The notes under the pieces are model-generated. The model saw only the letters and a list, made by a program, of their open reading frames with translations. It was not told the origin of the DNA and made no database searches. A DNA stretch of 64,000 bases, from assembly GCF_002419965.1 (NCBI RefSeq), contig NZ_DIHC01000046.1, positions 124,524 to 188,523 on the forward strand, read 5' to 3'. Both the position numbers and the translations under genes were made by a program. This DNA is from Pseudomonas sp. UBA5706. Lineage in GTDB: Bacteria; Pseudomonadota; Gammaproteobacteria; Pseudomonadales; Pseudomonadaceae. Positions within the stretch are counted from its first letter, which is position 1; each line of letters begins with the position of its first letter. Of this stretch, positions 1 to 9,363 are shown piece by piece.

Positions 1-2
1 GC

Positions 3-128
3 CAGTTCGCCCGCGCCCGCCACGCTGTGCCCGAAGAGAAGGTGCAGGGACTCTTGCGCCAGGTTGAATGGATCGTCGCGCTGCTCGACGGCTCGCTCGA
101 CGCGCAACCCGAGCCGTACGACGAATGA
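3..128 (+). CDS. C-terminal end of an unidentified protein (partial)
   Basis: An open frame enters from the left edge and stops with TGA at 126-128, giving about 41 residues ending in EPYDE. Pseudomonas-like codon use supports coding. The tail is amphipathic and leucine-rich, but too short to assign to a family. It converges on the mgtC-like gene with no gap between the two stop codons. Confidence 0.55.
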   Translation, partial: QFARARHAVPEEKVQGLLRQVEWIVALLDGSLDAQPEPYDE

Positions 129-803
129 TCACTGCCCCGCCTGATCCTCGTGCACGCCTTCGATAGTCAGCAACTGCGCCAGAATCTCGCTCGCCTGCGC
201 GCCTGAGGTGCGCACCAGTTCGATGGTGATGTTGTCGGTGCCTTCGCCGCTGCCTTTCTCAACGATGAACTGCTTGACCTTGCTCGAGCGGTTACCCATC
301 ACTTCGTTGAGCTTGCCCATGGTCAGCAGGTGCGACGGCGCCACCAGTTTGAGCACATGCACCTTGATCCGGTTGCGGTACGCCCGTTCAAGGGGTTTGA
401 TTGCAATCAGGATCACCAGAATGATGAACGTCGCGGCGGTGCCAACTGCATACAGACCGCCGCCTACAGCCAGACCGATCGCTGCCACGGTCCACAGGCT
501 CGCTGCGGTGGTGAGGCCGCGGATCACCTCGCCGCGCAGCAGAATCGAACCTGCACCCAGAAAACCGATACCTGAGACGACCTGTGCCGCCACCCGCGAA
601 GGGTCGAGTTCGGTGTGTGGCATTTGCAGCGCATCGTGGAAGCCGAATGCGGAAACGATCATCAGCAGACACGAGCCCACGCACACCAGCATATGAGTTC
701 GCAGCCCGGCGGCCCACAGCAGCCGTTCGCGCTCAAGCCCGATCAAGCTGCCAAGCAGGGCGGCGAGCAAGAGGCGGATACACATTTCCCAGTCGCTGAG
801 CAT
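129..803 (-). CDS. MgtC/SapB family inner-membrane protein
   Basis: About 224 residues. The N-terminal half has the MgtC-type block of hydrophobic helices, with the family signature around GSLIGLERER, then TGIGFLGAGSIL and GLTTAASLW. The C-terminal roughly 80 residues form the soluble domain seen in longer MgtC proteins. I start it at 803 because an AGGA box lies 7 nt upstream; an in-frame ATG at 905 would add 34 residues of Pro/Ser-rich sequence unlike the family. MgtC proteins are linked to growth in low magnesium and to modulation of the F-type ATPase. No magnesium transporter is adjacent, so the physiological role here is inferred from family only. Confidence 0.85.
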   Translation of the reverse strand: MLSDWEMCIRLLLAALLGSLIGLERERLLWAAGLRTHMLVCVGSCLLMIVSAFGFHDALQMPHTELDPSRVAAQVVSGIGFLGAGSILLRGEVIRGLTTAASLWTVAAIGLAVGGGLYAVGTAATFIILVILIAIKPLERAYRNRIKVHVLKLVAPSHLLTMGKLNEVMGNRSSKVKQFIVEKGSGEGTDNITIELVRTSGAQASEILAQLLTIEGVHEDQAGQ

Positions 804-944
804 GGCGGTGTCCTGAACATTGGGTGTGGAGGATGGACCGGGCGCAAGCGAGGTTGGTTCACTTCGCGGCAAGGCGACCATGCATCGTGAACTTTGAGCG
901 TCCATCGAGCCGCTCAGTCAGCAGAAGAATTTTTGTTCGGTTGC

Positions 945-972
945 TTGACTTCTCTTTTTCAATCAGTAAGAT
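945..972 (+). promoter_or_regulatory. Sigma-70 promoter of tRNA-Asn
   Basis: TTGACT at 945-950 and TAAGAT at 967-972 are separated by 16 bp and end 9 bp before the mature tRNA. Placement and match to the consensus make this the likely tRNA promoter. Confidence 0.6.
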
Positions 973-981
973 AGCCCGCAT

Positions 982-1057
<76 letters not shown>

Positions 1058-1717
1058 AATTTCTTAAGGGTCGAGCACCCGTTTCGCAGAATGTTTATCA
1101 GCCCGATGATTATTCAGCTGGGTTATAGGGCCTGCAAACCACTCGACTTCTCCGAAGATACATTCTCAGTATTTTTCACCCCTCAATCCGCTGTCTCATA
1201 ATCGATCGATTTGGAGGCACGCATCATGAAAGCCGCATGGGTCGATCTCATCGACAGGTTCCCTTGCAACAAGCTGATCACGAAGAATAGATAGCCCGAA
1301 GACGCTCGGTTTGCATTCCCTTCGCTGGTCAGACAATGCAAAGAAACGACACCATCCCGTAAGTCGGTCAGCGAACCCCAGTTTTTCGAAACGCTGCACA
1401 TAGGCTGAGCCGAAAGCAGGGCAGTGCGCTGATCCAGACGCCTCAGGGCTACGATTTCGCAGCACCCAGGCGCCGTAGTAGTGGCTTTCGGAGGTCGCCC
1501 AAAACAGCGGGCGTCATCGACCATGAGTTTCATGCGGCCATTGGCGCCAATGAGCAGGTGCACTGCGGGACATCGATATGCAAACCAGCCCAAGGAGATT
1601 CGGCGCTACCCTGCAGCGTGATCCACGGTGCGTTCAACCCGGTGTGTGGGGCAGGCGCTCGACCGCGAGATAAGCAGCGCCCAAGCCGGCGCAGGCGTTG
1701 CGTAGAGTCATCCGCGA
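1058..1717. other. Stretch without a recognised gene; possible decayed coding remnant on the minus strand
   Basis: No intact gene is recognised in this 660 bp. On the minus strand a frame ending at about 1196 reads smoothly from roughly 1500, with coding-like third positions at its start (ESHYYGAWVLRNR). It has no credible start and I cannot match it to a family. It may be the tail of a decayed gene. No clear terminator follows the tRNA. Confidence 0.3.
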
Positions 1718-2488
1718 TCAGGCCAGCAGGCGGTCGACCAACGACTGCTCGTAGTCATTCAGCGGTGTGTCTTCATAGAGCTTGTCGCTTGCCTCAACCA
1801 GCGCCTCGCCTTCCGCTTGTCGGCCGCTTTGGCAATAAACATATCCAAGATTTTCCAGCGATTGCAGATTGCCATAATTGGCGAATGAGATGTGGTACCA
1901 GCGCTCGGCCGCTTCCAGCTCGCCGAGACGGTGGCAGGCGACCGCCAGATTGTGCTCGGCGTAGACATGCTCCGACTGCAGGCCCTGCAACAACGCCTGC
2001 TTGGCCTGAGCGTAGTCCTCTCTCTCCAGGAACATCAGCCCGAGATTGTTATAGGAGTCGATGTGGCCCAATCGGGCCGCGTGACGGTAAGCCTGCTCGG
2101 CCTCTTCGTAGCGTTCGGCTTGCAGATGAATTTCGCCCAACAGGCCTAGCGCCAGTGGGAAATCGTGCCGGATTGCTCGCTGCAGGTGTTCCACAGCGGT
2201 CGGATGATCGTCTGCCCGGTAAGCCATCAGGGCCAGATTGTAATGGCCTGCGGGCAGATCACGGTCGGCCGCCATTTGAAAATGCAGGCGGGCCTCGTCC
2301 TCTTCGTCGCGAGCAAGGCACACTGCGCCGATGCCATTGATCCACCGCGCATCATCGGGTAGCGCCTTGCCTAGGGTCTTAAAGTGTCTGAGCGCGGTAT
2401 CCAGGTCCTGCTCGCGTAAAGCCGTCCAGCCCAATTCATTGACTTCGGCTGCCTGTTGTTCAGTGAGTTTTTTCTTCATGAACCACAT
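1718..2488 (-). CDS. Tetratricopeptide/Sel1-like repeat protein
   Basis: 256 residues, almost entirely helical repeats of 34-36 residues. Recognisable TPR signatures include ALRHFKTLGKALPDDARW, AVEHLQRAIRHDFPLALGLL, EEAEQAYRHAARLGH and EAAERWYHISFANYGN. There is no signal peptide or membrane segment, so it is probably a cytoplasmic scaffold for protein-protein contacts. The first ATG (2488) is used; a second Met lies 3 codons in. The partner and pathway are unknown. It lies upstream of, and on the same strand as, nothing obviously related. Confidence 0.75.
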   Translation of the reverse strand: MWFMKKKLTEQQAAEVNELGWTALREQDLDTALRHFKTLGKALPDDARWINGIGAVCLARDEEDEARLHFQMAADRDLPAGHYNLALMAYRADDHPTAVEHLQRAIRHDFPLALGLLGEIHLQAERYEEAEQAYRHAARLGHIDSYNNLGLMFLEREDYAQAKQALLQGLQSEHVYAEHNLAVACHRLGELEAAERWYHISFANYGNLQSLENLGYVYCQSGRQAEGEALVEASDKLYEDTPLNDYEQSLVDRLLA

Positions 2489-2646
2489 AAAAATTCTCTA
2501 CCGTGCGCATCGGAGTCCAAAAGCGTTTCGACGTGGAACAGCCTGACGGGCATGCTGCGCTGTGCACAGAGCGAAAGCCAGGCGGCATGCAGAGACCAAG
2601 AGAGGGTCACGCCGAGCACCGCGACGATCAGGTTGTCTTGCCTGTC

Positions 2647-3309
2647 TTATGCATCTTGCCGCAAGGCGTCGAGCTGCTGCTGCGCCTGCGCAGCCTGCCA
2701 ATGTGCGTAGAGCATGGCAGCGACGTGGTCGCAACTTAGGTTGCGGCCATTACTCATCAGCCCTGCGGAAAGGATGCGGATGTGTGGCTGGGGCTTCGTC
2801 AGGGCCAAAGCCTGGTTGCCGAACAGCGTTCGCACTGCGCGGTGAGCAGGGAGAGGGACATTGGGTCGCAAGGTAAATTTCTGCACCGTCAGCATTCCTT
2901 CCTCACTGACAGACATGTCAGTGATGTCGACCAGATTGATCGGCGCGCTCAGGGTGTCAGCAAATAGCTGCGTGCGAGTCAGGCACATGAAGGGGTGTTG
3001 ACCGGCGTCGCGGTGCTGCCAGGTGATCAACGCGAAAAGCAGTATCATACCCGCCAAGCACGCTGCCCAGCCGGTCGCAGCCTGATGTATCGCTCCTCCA
3101 AGAAAGCCCAGGCAAATCAGCGTGAAGATAGGGCCGCGCACCTTGTAGCGGCGCGAGTTGGTGAATTCGCGCTGCTCGGGCACTCGCTGGATAAGCTGCT
3201 CGAGTTCTGCCATCGCTCGTTCAAGCTGGGCCACGCGCGATTGGGTGTAGTCAAGGCTCAGGGAACTGGCAAGGTCCGATAACGGATCCGGTGACTGCGC
3301 AGTGGTCAT
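2647..3309 (-). CDS. Conserved two-TM membrane protein of unknown function
   Basis: 220 residues. An N-terminal coiled-coil-like segment (about 20-45, LERAMAELEQLIQRV) precedes a hydrophobic hairpin at about 58-95 (FTLICLGFLGGAIHQAA and AACLAGMILLFALITW). A soluble C-terminal domain follows. GGAG sits 8 nt before the ATG, and the ATG overlaps the end of the upstream M48-peptidase remnant (ATGA), pointing to former translational coupling. I do not recognise the family. Because its operon partner is broken, this gene may have lost its functional context. Confidence 0.6.
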   Translation of the reverse strand: MTTAQSPDPLSDLASSLSLDYTQSRVAQLERAMAELEQLIQRVPEQREFTNSRRYKVRGPIFTLICLGFLGGAIHQAATGWAACLAGMILLFALITWQHRDAGQHPFMCLTRTQLFADTLSAPINLVDITDMSVSEEGMLTVQKFTLRPNVPLPAHRAVRTLFGNQALALTKPQPHIRILSAGLMSNGRNLSCDHVAAMLYAHWQAAQAQQQLDALRQDA

Positions 3310-3743
3310 TGATCATTCTCCTTACGGGTGTAGGCAAGCTCGGTAACTTCGGCACCGTGGCTAACGAGTGCTTGCGTTCGCGACTGCGGCAGACTGCCAG
3401 GCGGGTGGTCAGGACGGTTCATCCCGAAATGCCGTTTTTGCAAGTCTGTGCAGTGGACCGCGCAACGCTGGTGAGTTGGCTGAACCACTGGCGATCGTAG
3501 TCAGTGGGTGCACGCGTTGCCCGGGACAGCAATGGGTCGTCCAGGACCACGCCCAGTTGTTGCAGACGCAAAGCAGTGGGCGGGTGGGTATCGAATGGAT
3601 GAGCGATCGCGTGGCTCAGCACCGCATCGCTCAAACCCAGCAGCACGTGCCGCAGGCGCCGTGACGACCAGCACCATGCCCAGGGCGGCAGCCCACGTGT
3701 GATAAATCAGCATACTCAGCTTCTTGAATTCAGGGCTGACCAT
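3306..3743 (-). pseudogene. M48-family metallopeptidase remnant, frameshifted and N-terminally truncated
   Basis: Three minus-strand frames join into one M48-like C-terminal region. The first (from 3743) gives a membrane segment IYHTWAAALGMVLVV. A shift near 3665 leads to the frame carrying LSHAIAHPFDTHPPTALRLQ, the typical DTHPPT-R block of M48 peptidases. A further shift near 3435-3425 leads to DLQKRHFG and a 38-codon tail ending at 3306, whose stop overlaps the next start (ATGA). The zinc motif HExxH is absent, so no active peptidase can be made. An alternative is that the last 38 codons (ATG at 3420-3422) are a separate small ORF. Confidence 0.65.
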
Positions 3744-3929
3744 TGAAGTTCACACTCAAGGATTTGCCAACCGGCCAGGCCGTTGCGCACAACAATGACG
3801 CCGTCGCTCACAACGAGTGGTCATGGGTGAATGAAGCGCTGTATGGGTCATTACGCAGCTCACAAAAAATCGGCGCGCCCTGTGGCTGTCAAACGCATCA
3901 GGGCGCGGACTGCGCTGTTGCTGCTGGAA

Positions 3930-4526
3930 TCAGACAGGCAGCCCCGCGACAGCCTGCATCAGTACCTTTGCAATCGCTGTCGAGTTCACCACCGCCGCAG
4001 GGTGATCATTTTGAATCGCGTGCAAGGGCATGCTGGGCACTAAAGCATCCCGCGGCTCTTGCACCAGGCTCAGGCCACCGGCCACGCTTACCACATTGGC
4101 GCCGTAGGTGCCGTCGCAGTCCCCGCCGGAAAGGATCACGCTGATCACCCGGCTGCCGAATACCTGCGCCGCCGTCTCGAACAAGCGGTCGGCGGCAGGA
4201 CGGGCATATCGCACCTTGGGGCCATCGCTCAAGTGGATGAGACCGGTAGGCGCGATTTCCAAATGCCTGTCTGGAGGCGCCAGGTAAACGCGCCCGGGAC
4301 GAACCGCTTCACCGTCCTGACCATAACCGACGGGCAACACCGAATACCGATCGAGAATCGACGCCAAATGACCGGGGGTGGACGGCACGGAGTGGATGAC
4401 GATCAGGACCGCCGCAGGGAAATCAGACGGTAGTTCAACCAGCATCTGTCGTAATACATCGAAAGCACCTTGGGAACCGCCGATAACGATTACATCGCGA
4501 GGCTGTGTCTTTGTTTCCATGTCCAT
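3930..4526 (-). CDS. Stand-alone CheB-type methylesterase domain protein
   Basis: 198 residues consisting only of a CheB_methylest domain. The catalytic triad is visible: Ser in VIGGSQGAFD, His in LIVIHSVPS and Asp in ILSGGDCDGTYGA. The substrate-loop segment VYLAPPDRHLEI is also typical. There is no N-terminal receiver domain, unlike chemotaxis CheB. AAGGAG lies 6 nt before the ATG at 4526; an ATG at 4532 would overlap that ribosome site. Family members remove or hydrolyse methyl esters on chemoreceptor glutamates. No cheR is adjacent, so its target is unclear; chemoreceptors are encoded 8-15 kb away. Confidence 0.8.
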   Translation of the reverse strand: MDMETKTQPRDVIVIGGSQGAFDVLRQMLVELPSDFPAAVLIVIHSVPSTPGHLASILDRYSVLPVGYGQDGEAVRPGRVYLAPPDRHLEIAPTGLIHLSDGPKVRYARPAADRLFETAAQVFGSRVISVILSGGDCDGTYGANVVSVAGGLSLVQEPRDALVPSMPLHAIQNDHPAAVVNSTAIAKVLMQAVAGLPV

Positions 4527-4532
4527 TGGCAT

Positions 4533-5166
4533 CTCCTTTTGTCTACATCGGTGGACAGGAGGCGAAGCTCGGCGGTTCAGTGAGTTCGCTGGACGGCCGC
4601 GCTTCTTCCTGGGGGGGGGCGGCTAACTGGGTCAAGAGTCTGGATTCGAAGAAGGGCCGGATCGCCGCGCAATGGGGTCAAGCCTGCTCTGGCAACAGCG
4701 CTGTTGACCATTGGCTTGGTCAATCAACGGGCGCTTTCGGGCGATGCTGTCGCAGTCATCATCGCGTTAAAGGGCTTCGTCACAGGGCCTGCGCCGGACC
4801 TCGGCTTTTCGCTGCCCGAGCGCAGGTCGTCACGTATTGAAAAGGCTGGTCGACGGCGCCCGACCATCGTCGTCGAATGGCGTCTATTAAAGGCGTCGCT
4901 CGCGTGAGCAGAGGAATAAAAGGACGAGATCACGCAGGTCGAAAGGCGGGGTCCGGCGATCGGGAGGTTTAGGCAGATTATGTGTGCCTTGAATGAACGT
5001 AGCGGCGAGATTCGCTTATTAGCAACTGAGTCAGGAAACGCATTCCGGCCACCGCCGGCGAGGTTTTCTCCTAAACATTGCGAACAGGTTCAGTAGCGCC
5101 GCGGCGATAGCGATCAAGCGCACCGGGTTTCACGCCCGTCGCCCCTGCCGGACAAGGGCGCTGTCG
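4533..5166. other. Stretch without a recognised gene
   Basis: I see no protein-coding region with family-like sequence in these 634 bp. A perfect inverted repeat TTGACCA-N6-TGGTCAA lies at 4704-4723 and could be an operator, but no promoter or gene start is next to it. Confidence 0.4.
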
Positions 5167-5409
5167 CTACAGCTTGTCGATCTCACCCGTCGCCTCGGCA
5201 ATGGTTGCCAGCAGATCTTCCATCTCCAGGATAGAGGTCTGGAGGCTGGAAAAGCATTGTGACAGTGACTGTGTTGAGTCCACCGTCTGCTCTCCCCGCA
5301 ACGGTTCCACCTGCTTGAGTTCCAGTTGCTCAAGCTCATCCACCGCTTTACGCAGTGAGCGCAGCATGGCGGCGATTCCGATAATGTGTCGCTCGCAAGC
5401 CTTGGTCAT
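5167..5409 (-). CDS. Small helical (coiled-coil-like) protein of unknown function
   Basis: 80 residues, highly charged, with heptad-like leucines (LRKAVDELEQLELKQVEPL) and a second helical part at the C-terminus. GGAG lies 5 nt before the ATG. No signal peptide or membrane segment is visible. Similar short helical proteins are common in Pseudomonas and mostly uncharacterised; I cannot assign a family. Confidence 0.5.
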   Translation of the reverse strand: MTKACERHIIGIAAMLRSLRKAVDELEQLELKQVEPLRGEQTVDSTQSLSQCFSSLQTSILEMEDLLATIAEATGEIDKL

Positions 5410-5682
5410 GGCGTCTCCATTTTTTGTTCATCGCGGGATTGTCTGGACGCCGCTGGCAGTCCCAGGTGACGTCAGTTTAGTTCCCTGGGCACGGATGTGC
5501 CGGCCATTGAGAGGCTAAGCACTGAGATGGGCCGACACTGCAAAGATGTTGCCAATTCGAAGAGTTGACGGGCGGGACACAACTCACCTGAATGGATGTC
5601 GTAATCGACTGTTTTAAATAAGGAATTTTTTCAGGCAGGCGTGATCTTTGGTTTGGGTATCCACGTCGCCAAGGAGTTCGCA

Positions 5683-5907
5683 ATGCCACAGGAACACCAC
5701 TACAGAATCGATTATTTACTTAACGGCGCGTACAAAACGTTCTATATCCGGGCTTCAAGGATGGATAACGCCGAGGCTTGGCATTGGGCTACCGTCGATG
5801 CGGGCATGGGCCAGCTGCCCAAGTACCGCAGTGACCCGACGCCCAAGCTCAGCAGGCCTCAGGCTGAGAAGCACGGCGTCACCGATGTCCAGTGGCGCCA
5901 AGCGTGA
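5683..5907 (+). CDS. Small conserved pseudomonad protein (DUF6555-like)
   Basis: 74 residues. A perfect AAGGAG box 6 nt upstream selects the ATG at 5683 over the GTG at 5641. The protein has an N-terminal YRIDYLLNG segment, a conserved FYIRASRMDNAEAWHWA core and a C-terminal SRPQAEKHGVTDVQW. From memory this matches a short Pseudomonas-restricted family (DUF6555) with no known function. It is probably soluble. Confidence 0.7.
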   Translation: MPQEHHYRIDYLLNGAYKTFYIRASRMDNAEAWHWATVDAGMGQLPKYRSDPTPKLSRPQAEKHGVTDVQWRQA

Positions 5908-6159
5908 TGCCATGATGTGACTGATCGGCGAAGTGGTCAGGTTCGCGCCGCAGGCTTGCGGCCTGACCGCGTCCGTCATGGCAGGCGCCAAGGTTGCTAG
6001 AAAGATTTGTCGCAACGCACGCGGCAGCGTTTCATCGAAGGCGCTGGGTAGGCGGTCTACACTCGGGTGGCAGGGTTTGAACGCGCCAGGCCCAACCCAT
6101 GGAGGGGATGCGTGCTCAACCCGGATGGGGCGGCCATGGCGATCAGGGTTTCAAGGAAG

Positions 6160-9159
6160 TCAGGACGCTAGGATCTTGCGGATCTTCACCGCCATCGCGT
6201 CGACCGCAAAGGGCTTGGTAAGCACTGACATTCCATTGGCCAGACGACCGCTCCCCAGTACCGAGTTTTCCGCATAACCGGTGATGAACAACACCTTCAA
6301 ACCTGCTCGCGTCTGCCTGCCCGCTTCGGCCATTTGTCGCCCGTTCATGCCGCCAGGCAAGCCGACGTCAGTCACCAATAGATCAATTCGCACATCGGAC
6401 CGCAATATCGCAAGGCCCTCGATACTGTCTGCGGCTTCGATGGCGGTGTAACCGAGGTCGGCGAGGATGTCGGTCACCAGCATTCGCACACTGGGCTCAT
6501 CATCGACGACCAGCACCGTCTCGCCCTGTTCGGAAGGCATGACTTTTTCCGGCTTGATGGGCCCTGGGGAGTCATCGCCGCTTGCGTGGTGGCGGGGCAG
6601 GTAGATGCTGACGGTTGCACCGTTGCCCACCTCAGACTCCACCTGGACCCGGCCTCCCGATTGATGGGCAAAACCATAAATCATCGACAGGCCTAGTCCC
6701 GTGCCTGCGCCGAGGGGTTTGGTGGTGAAAAAAGGCTCGAATACCCGCGCCATGACCTGCGGCGGCATACCGACCCCTGTGTCCGTGACCGATAGGGACA
6801 GGTAGTGCCCCTGCGGGGTGTCGTGCCTGCGCGCCGCGTCGCCGTCTAGGTATTGATTGGTGGTCGTTATCGTGATTCTGCCGCCATCGGGCATCGCATC
6901 ACGGGCATTGATGCACAGGTTCAAGAGCGCATTTTCAAGCTGGGGCGGGTCAACTAGAGCGGACCACAGATCACGGGCGCCCACGACATCGATGTGTATC
7001 GACGGTCCGACGGTACGGCGGATCATCTCTTCCATGCCGGCGATCAGGCGATTGACGTTGGTTGGCTTGGGATCCAGCGTCTGCCGACGGGAGAACGCCA
7101 ACAGTCGATGCGTCAGCGCCGCGGCTCGCGTTGCAGCGCCTTGCGCGGTGCCCAGGTAGCGGTTCACGTCGTTGAGCCGCCCTTGATTCAAGCGCGCCTG
7201 CATCATCTCCAGACTGCCCGATATGCCGGCCAGCAGGTTATTGAAGTCATGCGCCAAGCCGCCGGTCAGCTGTCCGACGGCCTCCATTTTCTGGGCCTGG
7301 CGCAGAGCCTCCTGGGCCTGGAGAAGGTCGGCGGTGCGCTCCAGCACGCGTTCTTCCAGCGTCTCGTTAAGCTCTTGAAGCCGTACCTCGGCCTGTTTGC
7401 TCGAGGTGACATCCCGTGAGATGGACAGCAACTTCTCCGGCAGCCCGTGCGGTCCGGTGATGGGCGTGACGATCACGTCCCACCACCGAGCGTTGCCTTT
7501 CATGGTCGTCGCAAAGCCTTGAAACCGCCCGAACCGCCCCTGTTTTGCTTCTTCGACCGCGTGCTTGGCCTTGGCATGCTCGTCGCCGCGCCAGAGATCG
7601 GGCCAGCAAGCGCCCTGAATCGCACTGAAGTCGTCGACCTCCATGACGCACATGCCGCCCTCGCTCATGAATTCAAGCCGGGCATCGAGGTCCAGCACCT
7701 TGATGCAGTCGGCCGAGCTGGCCAGGATTCGCCGATTGAATTCTTCACTGGCACGCAGTGCCTCTTCAGCGTCCTTGCGTCGGGTCAGGTCAACGGTGGC
7801 GACCAGCAGGCTGCTGGCCTGTTGCCCGTTATCGTCGAGTCGCTGAACATTGCTGTTAGCCCAGATCAGGGTGCCATCCGGGCGCGTGTAACGCTTGTCG
7901 ATGGAGACGCTGATGCCTGTTTTGAGTGCCTGTGCAATGACTGCAAGGCTGGCGTGCAGGTCATCAGGGTGCGTGACCTCGACCGTGCCGAGCGACAGCA
8001 GCTCGTCTTCGCTACGGCCCAGCATGCGGCACAGTTCGGTGTTCACTCGCAGGAAGCGCCCTTGAAGGGTCACCTCCGACAAACCGACTGACGCATTGGC
8101 AAAAATGGCCCGCAACCTTTCTTCGCTCTTGCGCAGTTTCGATTCAGCGCGGGCGTTTTCGACGGCTGTCCACAGGCGCATGCAGGTGCGCTCGACCAAT
8201 GCGATATGCTCATCGCTCCATGAGCGAGGTTCAGCACAATGTATGAACAGCATCGCAACCATCCGGCCGGCGCGGATGAGCGGGACATCGAGAATCGCAC
8301 GGGTTGAGATTGCGCTGTAGGCTGCAACCACTGGCGGCTGCGAGGTCATGGGGTCCTGTTGCACATCGCTGAGCGCGGTGGTCATTCCCGCTTTCATCCT
8401 GGCGCTGAAGGCGGAGCTAAAGTCATCCAGACGCCAGGTTCCGACGACAGAGCCTGTCCGCCCGGCATTCCATTCCCGCTCGACCGTAAGCCAGGTCTGC
8501 GATTCATCGATTTCTGCAAAACCGACCTGGTCTGCGCCTAGCTGCCGACCCAGCGCTGCGGTGGCGATCTCGATGATTGCCACCGGGTCCGACTCTCCCT
8601 GTAGCAACCGCTCAAGACTCATCTGGAAATTCTGTTGCTGATGTGCCGCGACGCTCGCCGGCGTTCGATTCGTTGCGTCCAGCTGCCATGCAATCAGGTC
8701 GGTGAAACCCTTGGCCATGCCCTGAATTTGCGGTGTATTCAGCTCAGCGGGCTGCAAACCGCCGGCGTACAGCGCGCCCCAGAACGTGCCGTTGGCGAGC
8801 ACGATCGGCATGCAAATACCGCTTCGCAAACCATAGGGAACAGCCGGCAGGCCATCCCTGCACGTCTGCCGCGCATCGGCATCGTCGATGACGACTGCAG
8901 AGCGGGAATGTCGGGTTCGATGCTTGATGATCGAATCGAGCTTTAATTCATCGCTCGGTTGAATGCCTAGACCGATGACGTCGCGAATCGAGCAGGCGAT
9001 CCATCGTTCATCCATCGCACGGGCGATCGTGGCGAAACCCAGGCCAGTCGTCGTGCAGACCACATCGAGGATTGCCGAAAACGCGTCCAACCGGCCAACG
9101 TCCTTGAGGTCACTGGCGACATCACAGGGACGCGCAAAATCGGCCGAAAGAGTATTCAT
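6160..9159 (-). CDS. Hybrid sensor histidine kinase/response regulator (GAF-GAF-PAS-PAS-HisKA-HATPase-REC)
   Basis: About 999 residues from the ATG at 9159, chosen because the first GAF domain begins shortly after; an ATG at 9330 would add 57 residues of basic, non-family sequence. In order: GAF (about 20-160), GAF (180-335), two PAS/PAC modules (350-600), phospho-acceptor His in GGLAHDFNNLL (about residue 637), ATPase motifs NLCINARDAM, DTGVGMPP and GTGLGLS, and a C-terminal receiver with phospho-acceptor Asp in LVTDVGLPGG (about 931). No membrane segments are seen, so it is a cytoplasmic sensor. The first GAF resembles the GAF-only protein at 14695-15231. The output partner is unknown. Confidence 0.9.
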   Translation of the reverse strand: MNTLSADFARPCDVASDLKDVGRLDAFSAILDVVCTTTGLGFATIARAMDERWIACSIRDVIGLGIQPSDELKLDSIIKHRTRHSRSAVVIDDADARQTCRDGLPAVPYGLRSGICMPIVLANGTFWGALYAGGLQPAELNTPQIQGMAKGFTDLIAWQLDATNRTPASVAAHQQQNFQMSLERLLQGESDPVAIIEIATAALGRQLGADQVGFAEIDESQTWLTVEREWNAGRTGSVVGTWRLDDFSSAFSARMKAGMTTALSDVQQDPMTSQPPVVAAYSAISTRAILDVPLIRAGRMVAMLFIHCAEPRSWSDEHIALVERTCMRLWTAVENARAESKLRKSEERLRAIFANASVGLSEVTLQGRFLRVNTELCRMLGRSEDELLSLGTVEVTHPDDLHASLAVIAQALKTGISVSIDKRYTRPDGTLIWANSNVQRLDDNGQQASSLLVATVDLTRRKDAEEALRASEEFNRRILASSADCIKVLDLDARLEFMSEGGMCVMEVDDFSAIQGACWPDLWRGDEHAKAKHAVEEAKQGRFGRFQGFATTMKGNARWWDVIVTPITGPHGLPEKLLSISRDVTSSKQAEVRLQELNETLEERVLERTADLLQAQEALRQAQKMEAVGQLTGGLAHDFNNLLAGISGSLEMMQARLNQGRLNDVNRYLGTAQGAATRAAALTHRLLAFSRRQTLDPKPTNVNRLIAGMEEMIRRTVGPSIHIDVVGARDLWSALVDPPQLENALLNLCINARDAMPDGGRITITTTNQYLDGDAARRHDTPQGHYLSLSVTDTGVGMPPQVMARVFEPFFTTKPLGAGTGLGLSMIYGFAHQSGGRVQVESEVGNGATVSIYLPRHHASGDDSPGPIKPEKVMPSEQGETVLVVDDEPSVRMLVTDILADLGYTAIEAADSIEGLAILRSDVRIDLLVTDVGLPGGMNGRQMAEAGRQTRAGLKVLFITGYAENSVLGSGRLANGMSVLTKPFAVDAMAVKIRKILAS

Positions 9160-9363
9160 GGGGGCGCTGTGCTCGCAAACGGGGATGAGTGGTGAGTCAA
9201 AAGGATATATGGGCAGCACGTAGTGACCCGGCTTGCGTTGTGACTGTTGTGTTCGATGGACGTTCCGACTCATCACGCTAGGCACAGGACGAGCGGAAAA
9301 AGGGGATCGAGACCGCTGGACGTTGCACAAAGACAGGTCGGCTAAGCGCCAGGGCGCCTGCCG

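Noticed and set aside
1558..2340. Long plus-strand open frame of 260 codons
   Set aside because: It is antisense to the TPR gene, is Arg/Pro-rich and has no family-like motifs. It is a typical high-GC shadow frame.
7447..8091. 214-codon plus-strand frame inside the first hybrid kinase
   Set aside because: Antisense shadow of a clearly coding kinase; no ribosome site or recognisable domain.
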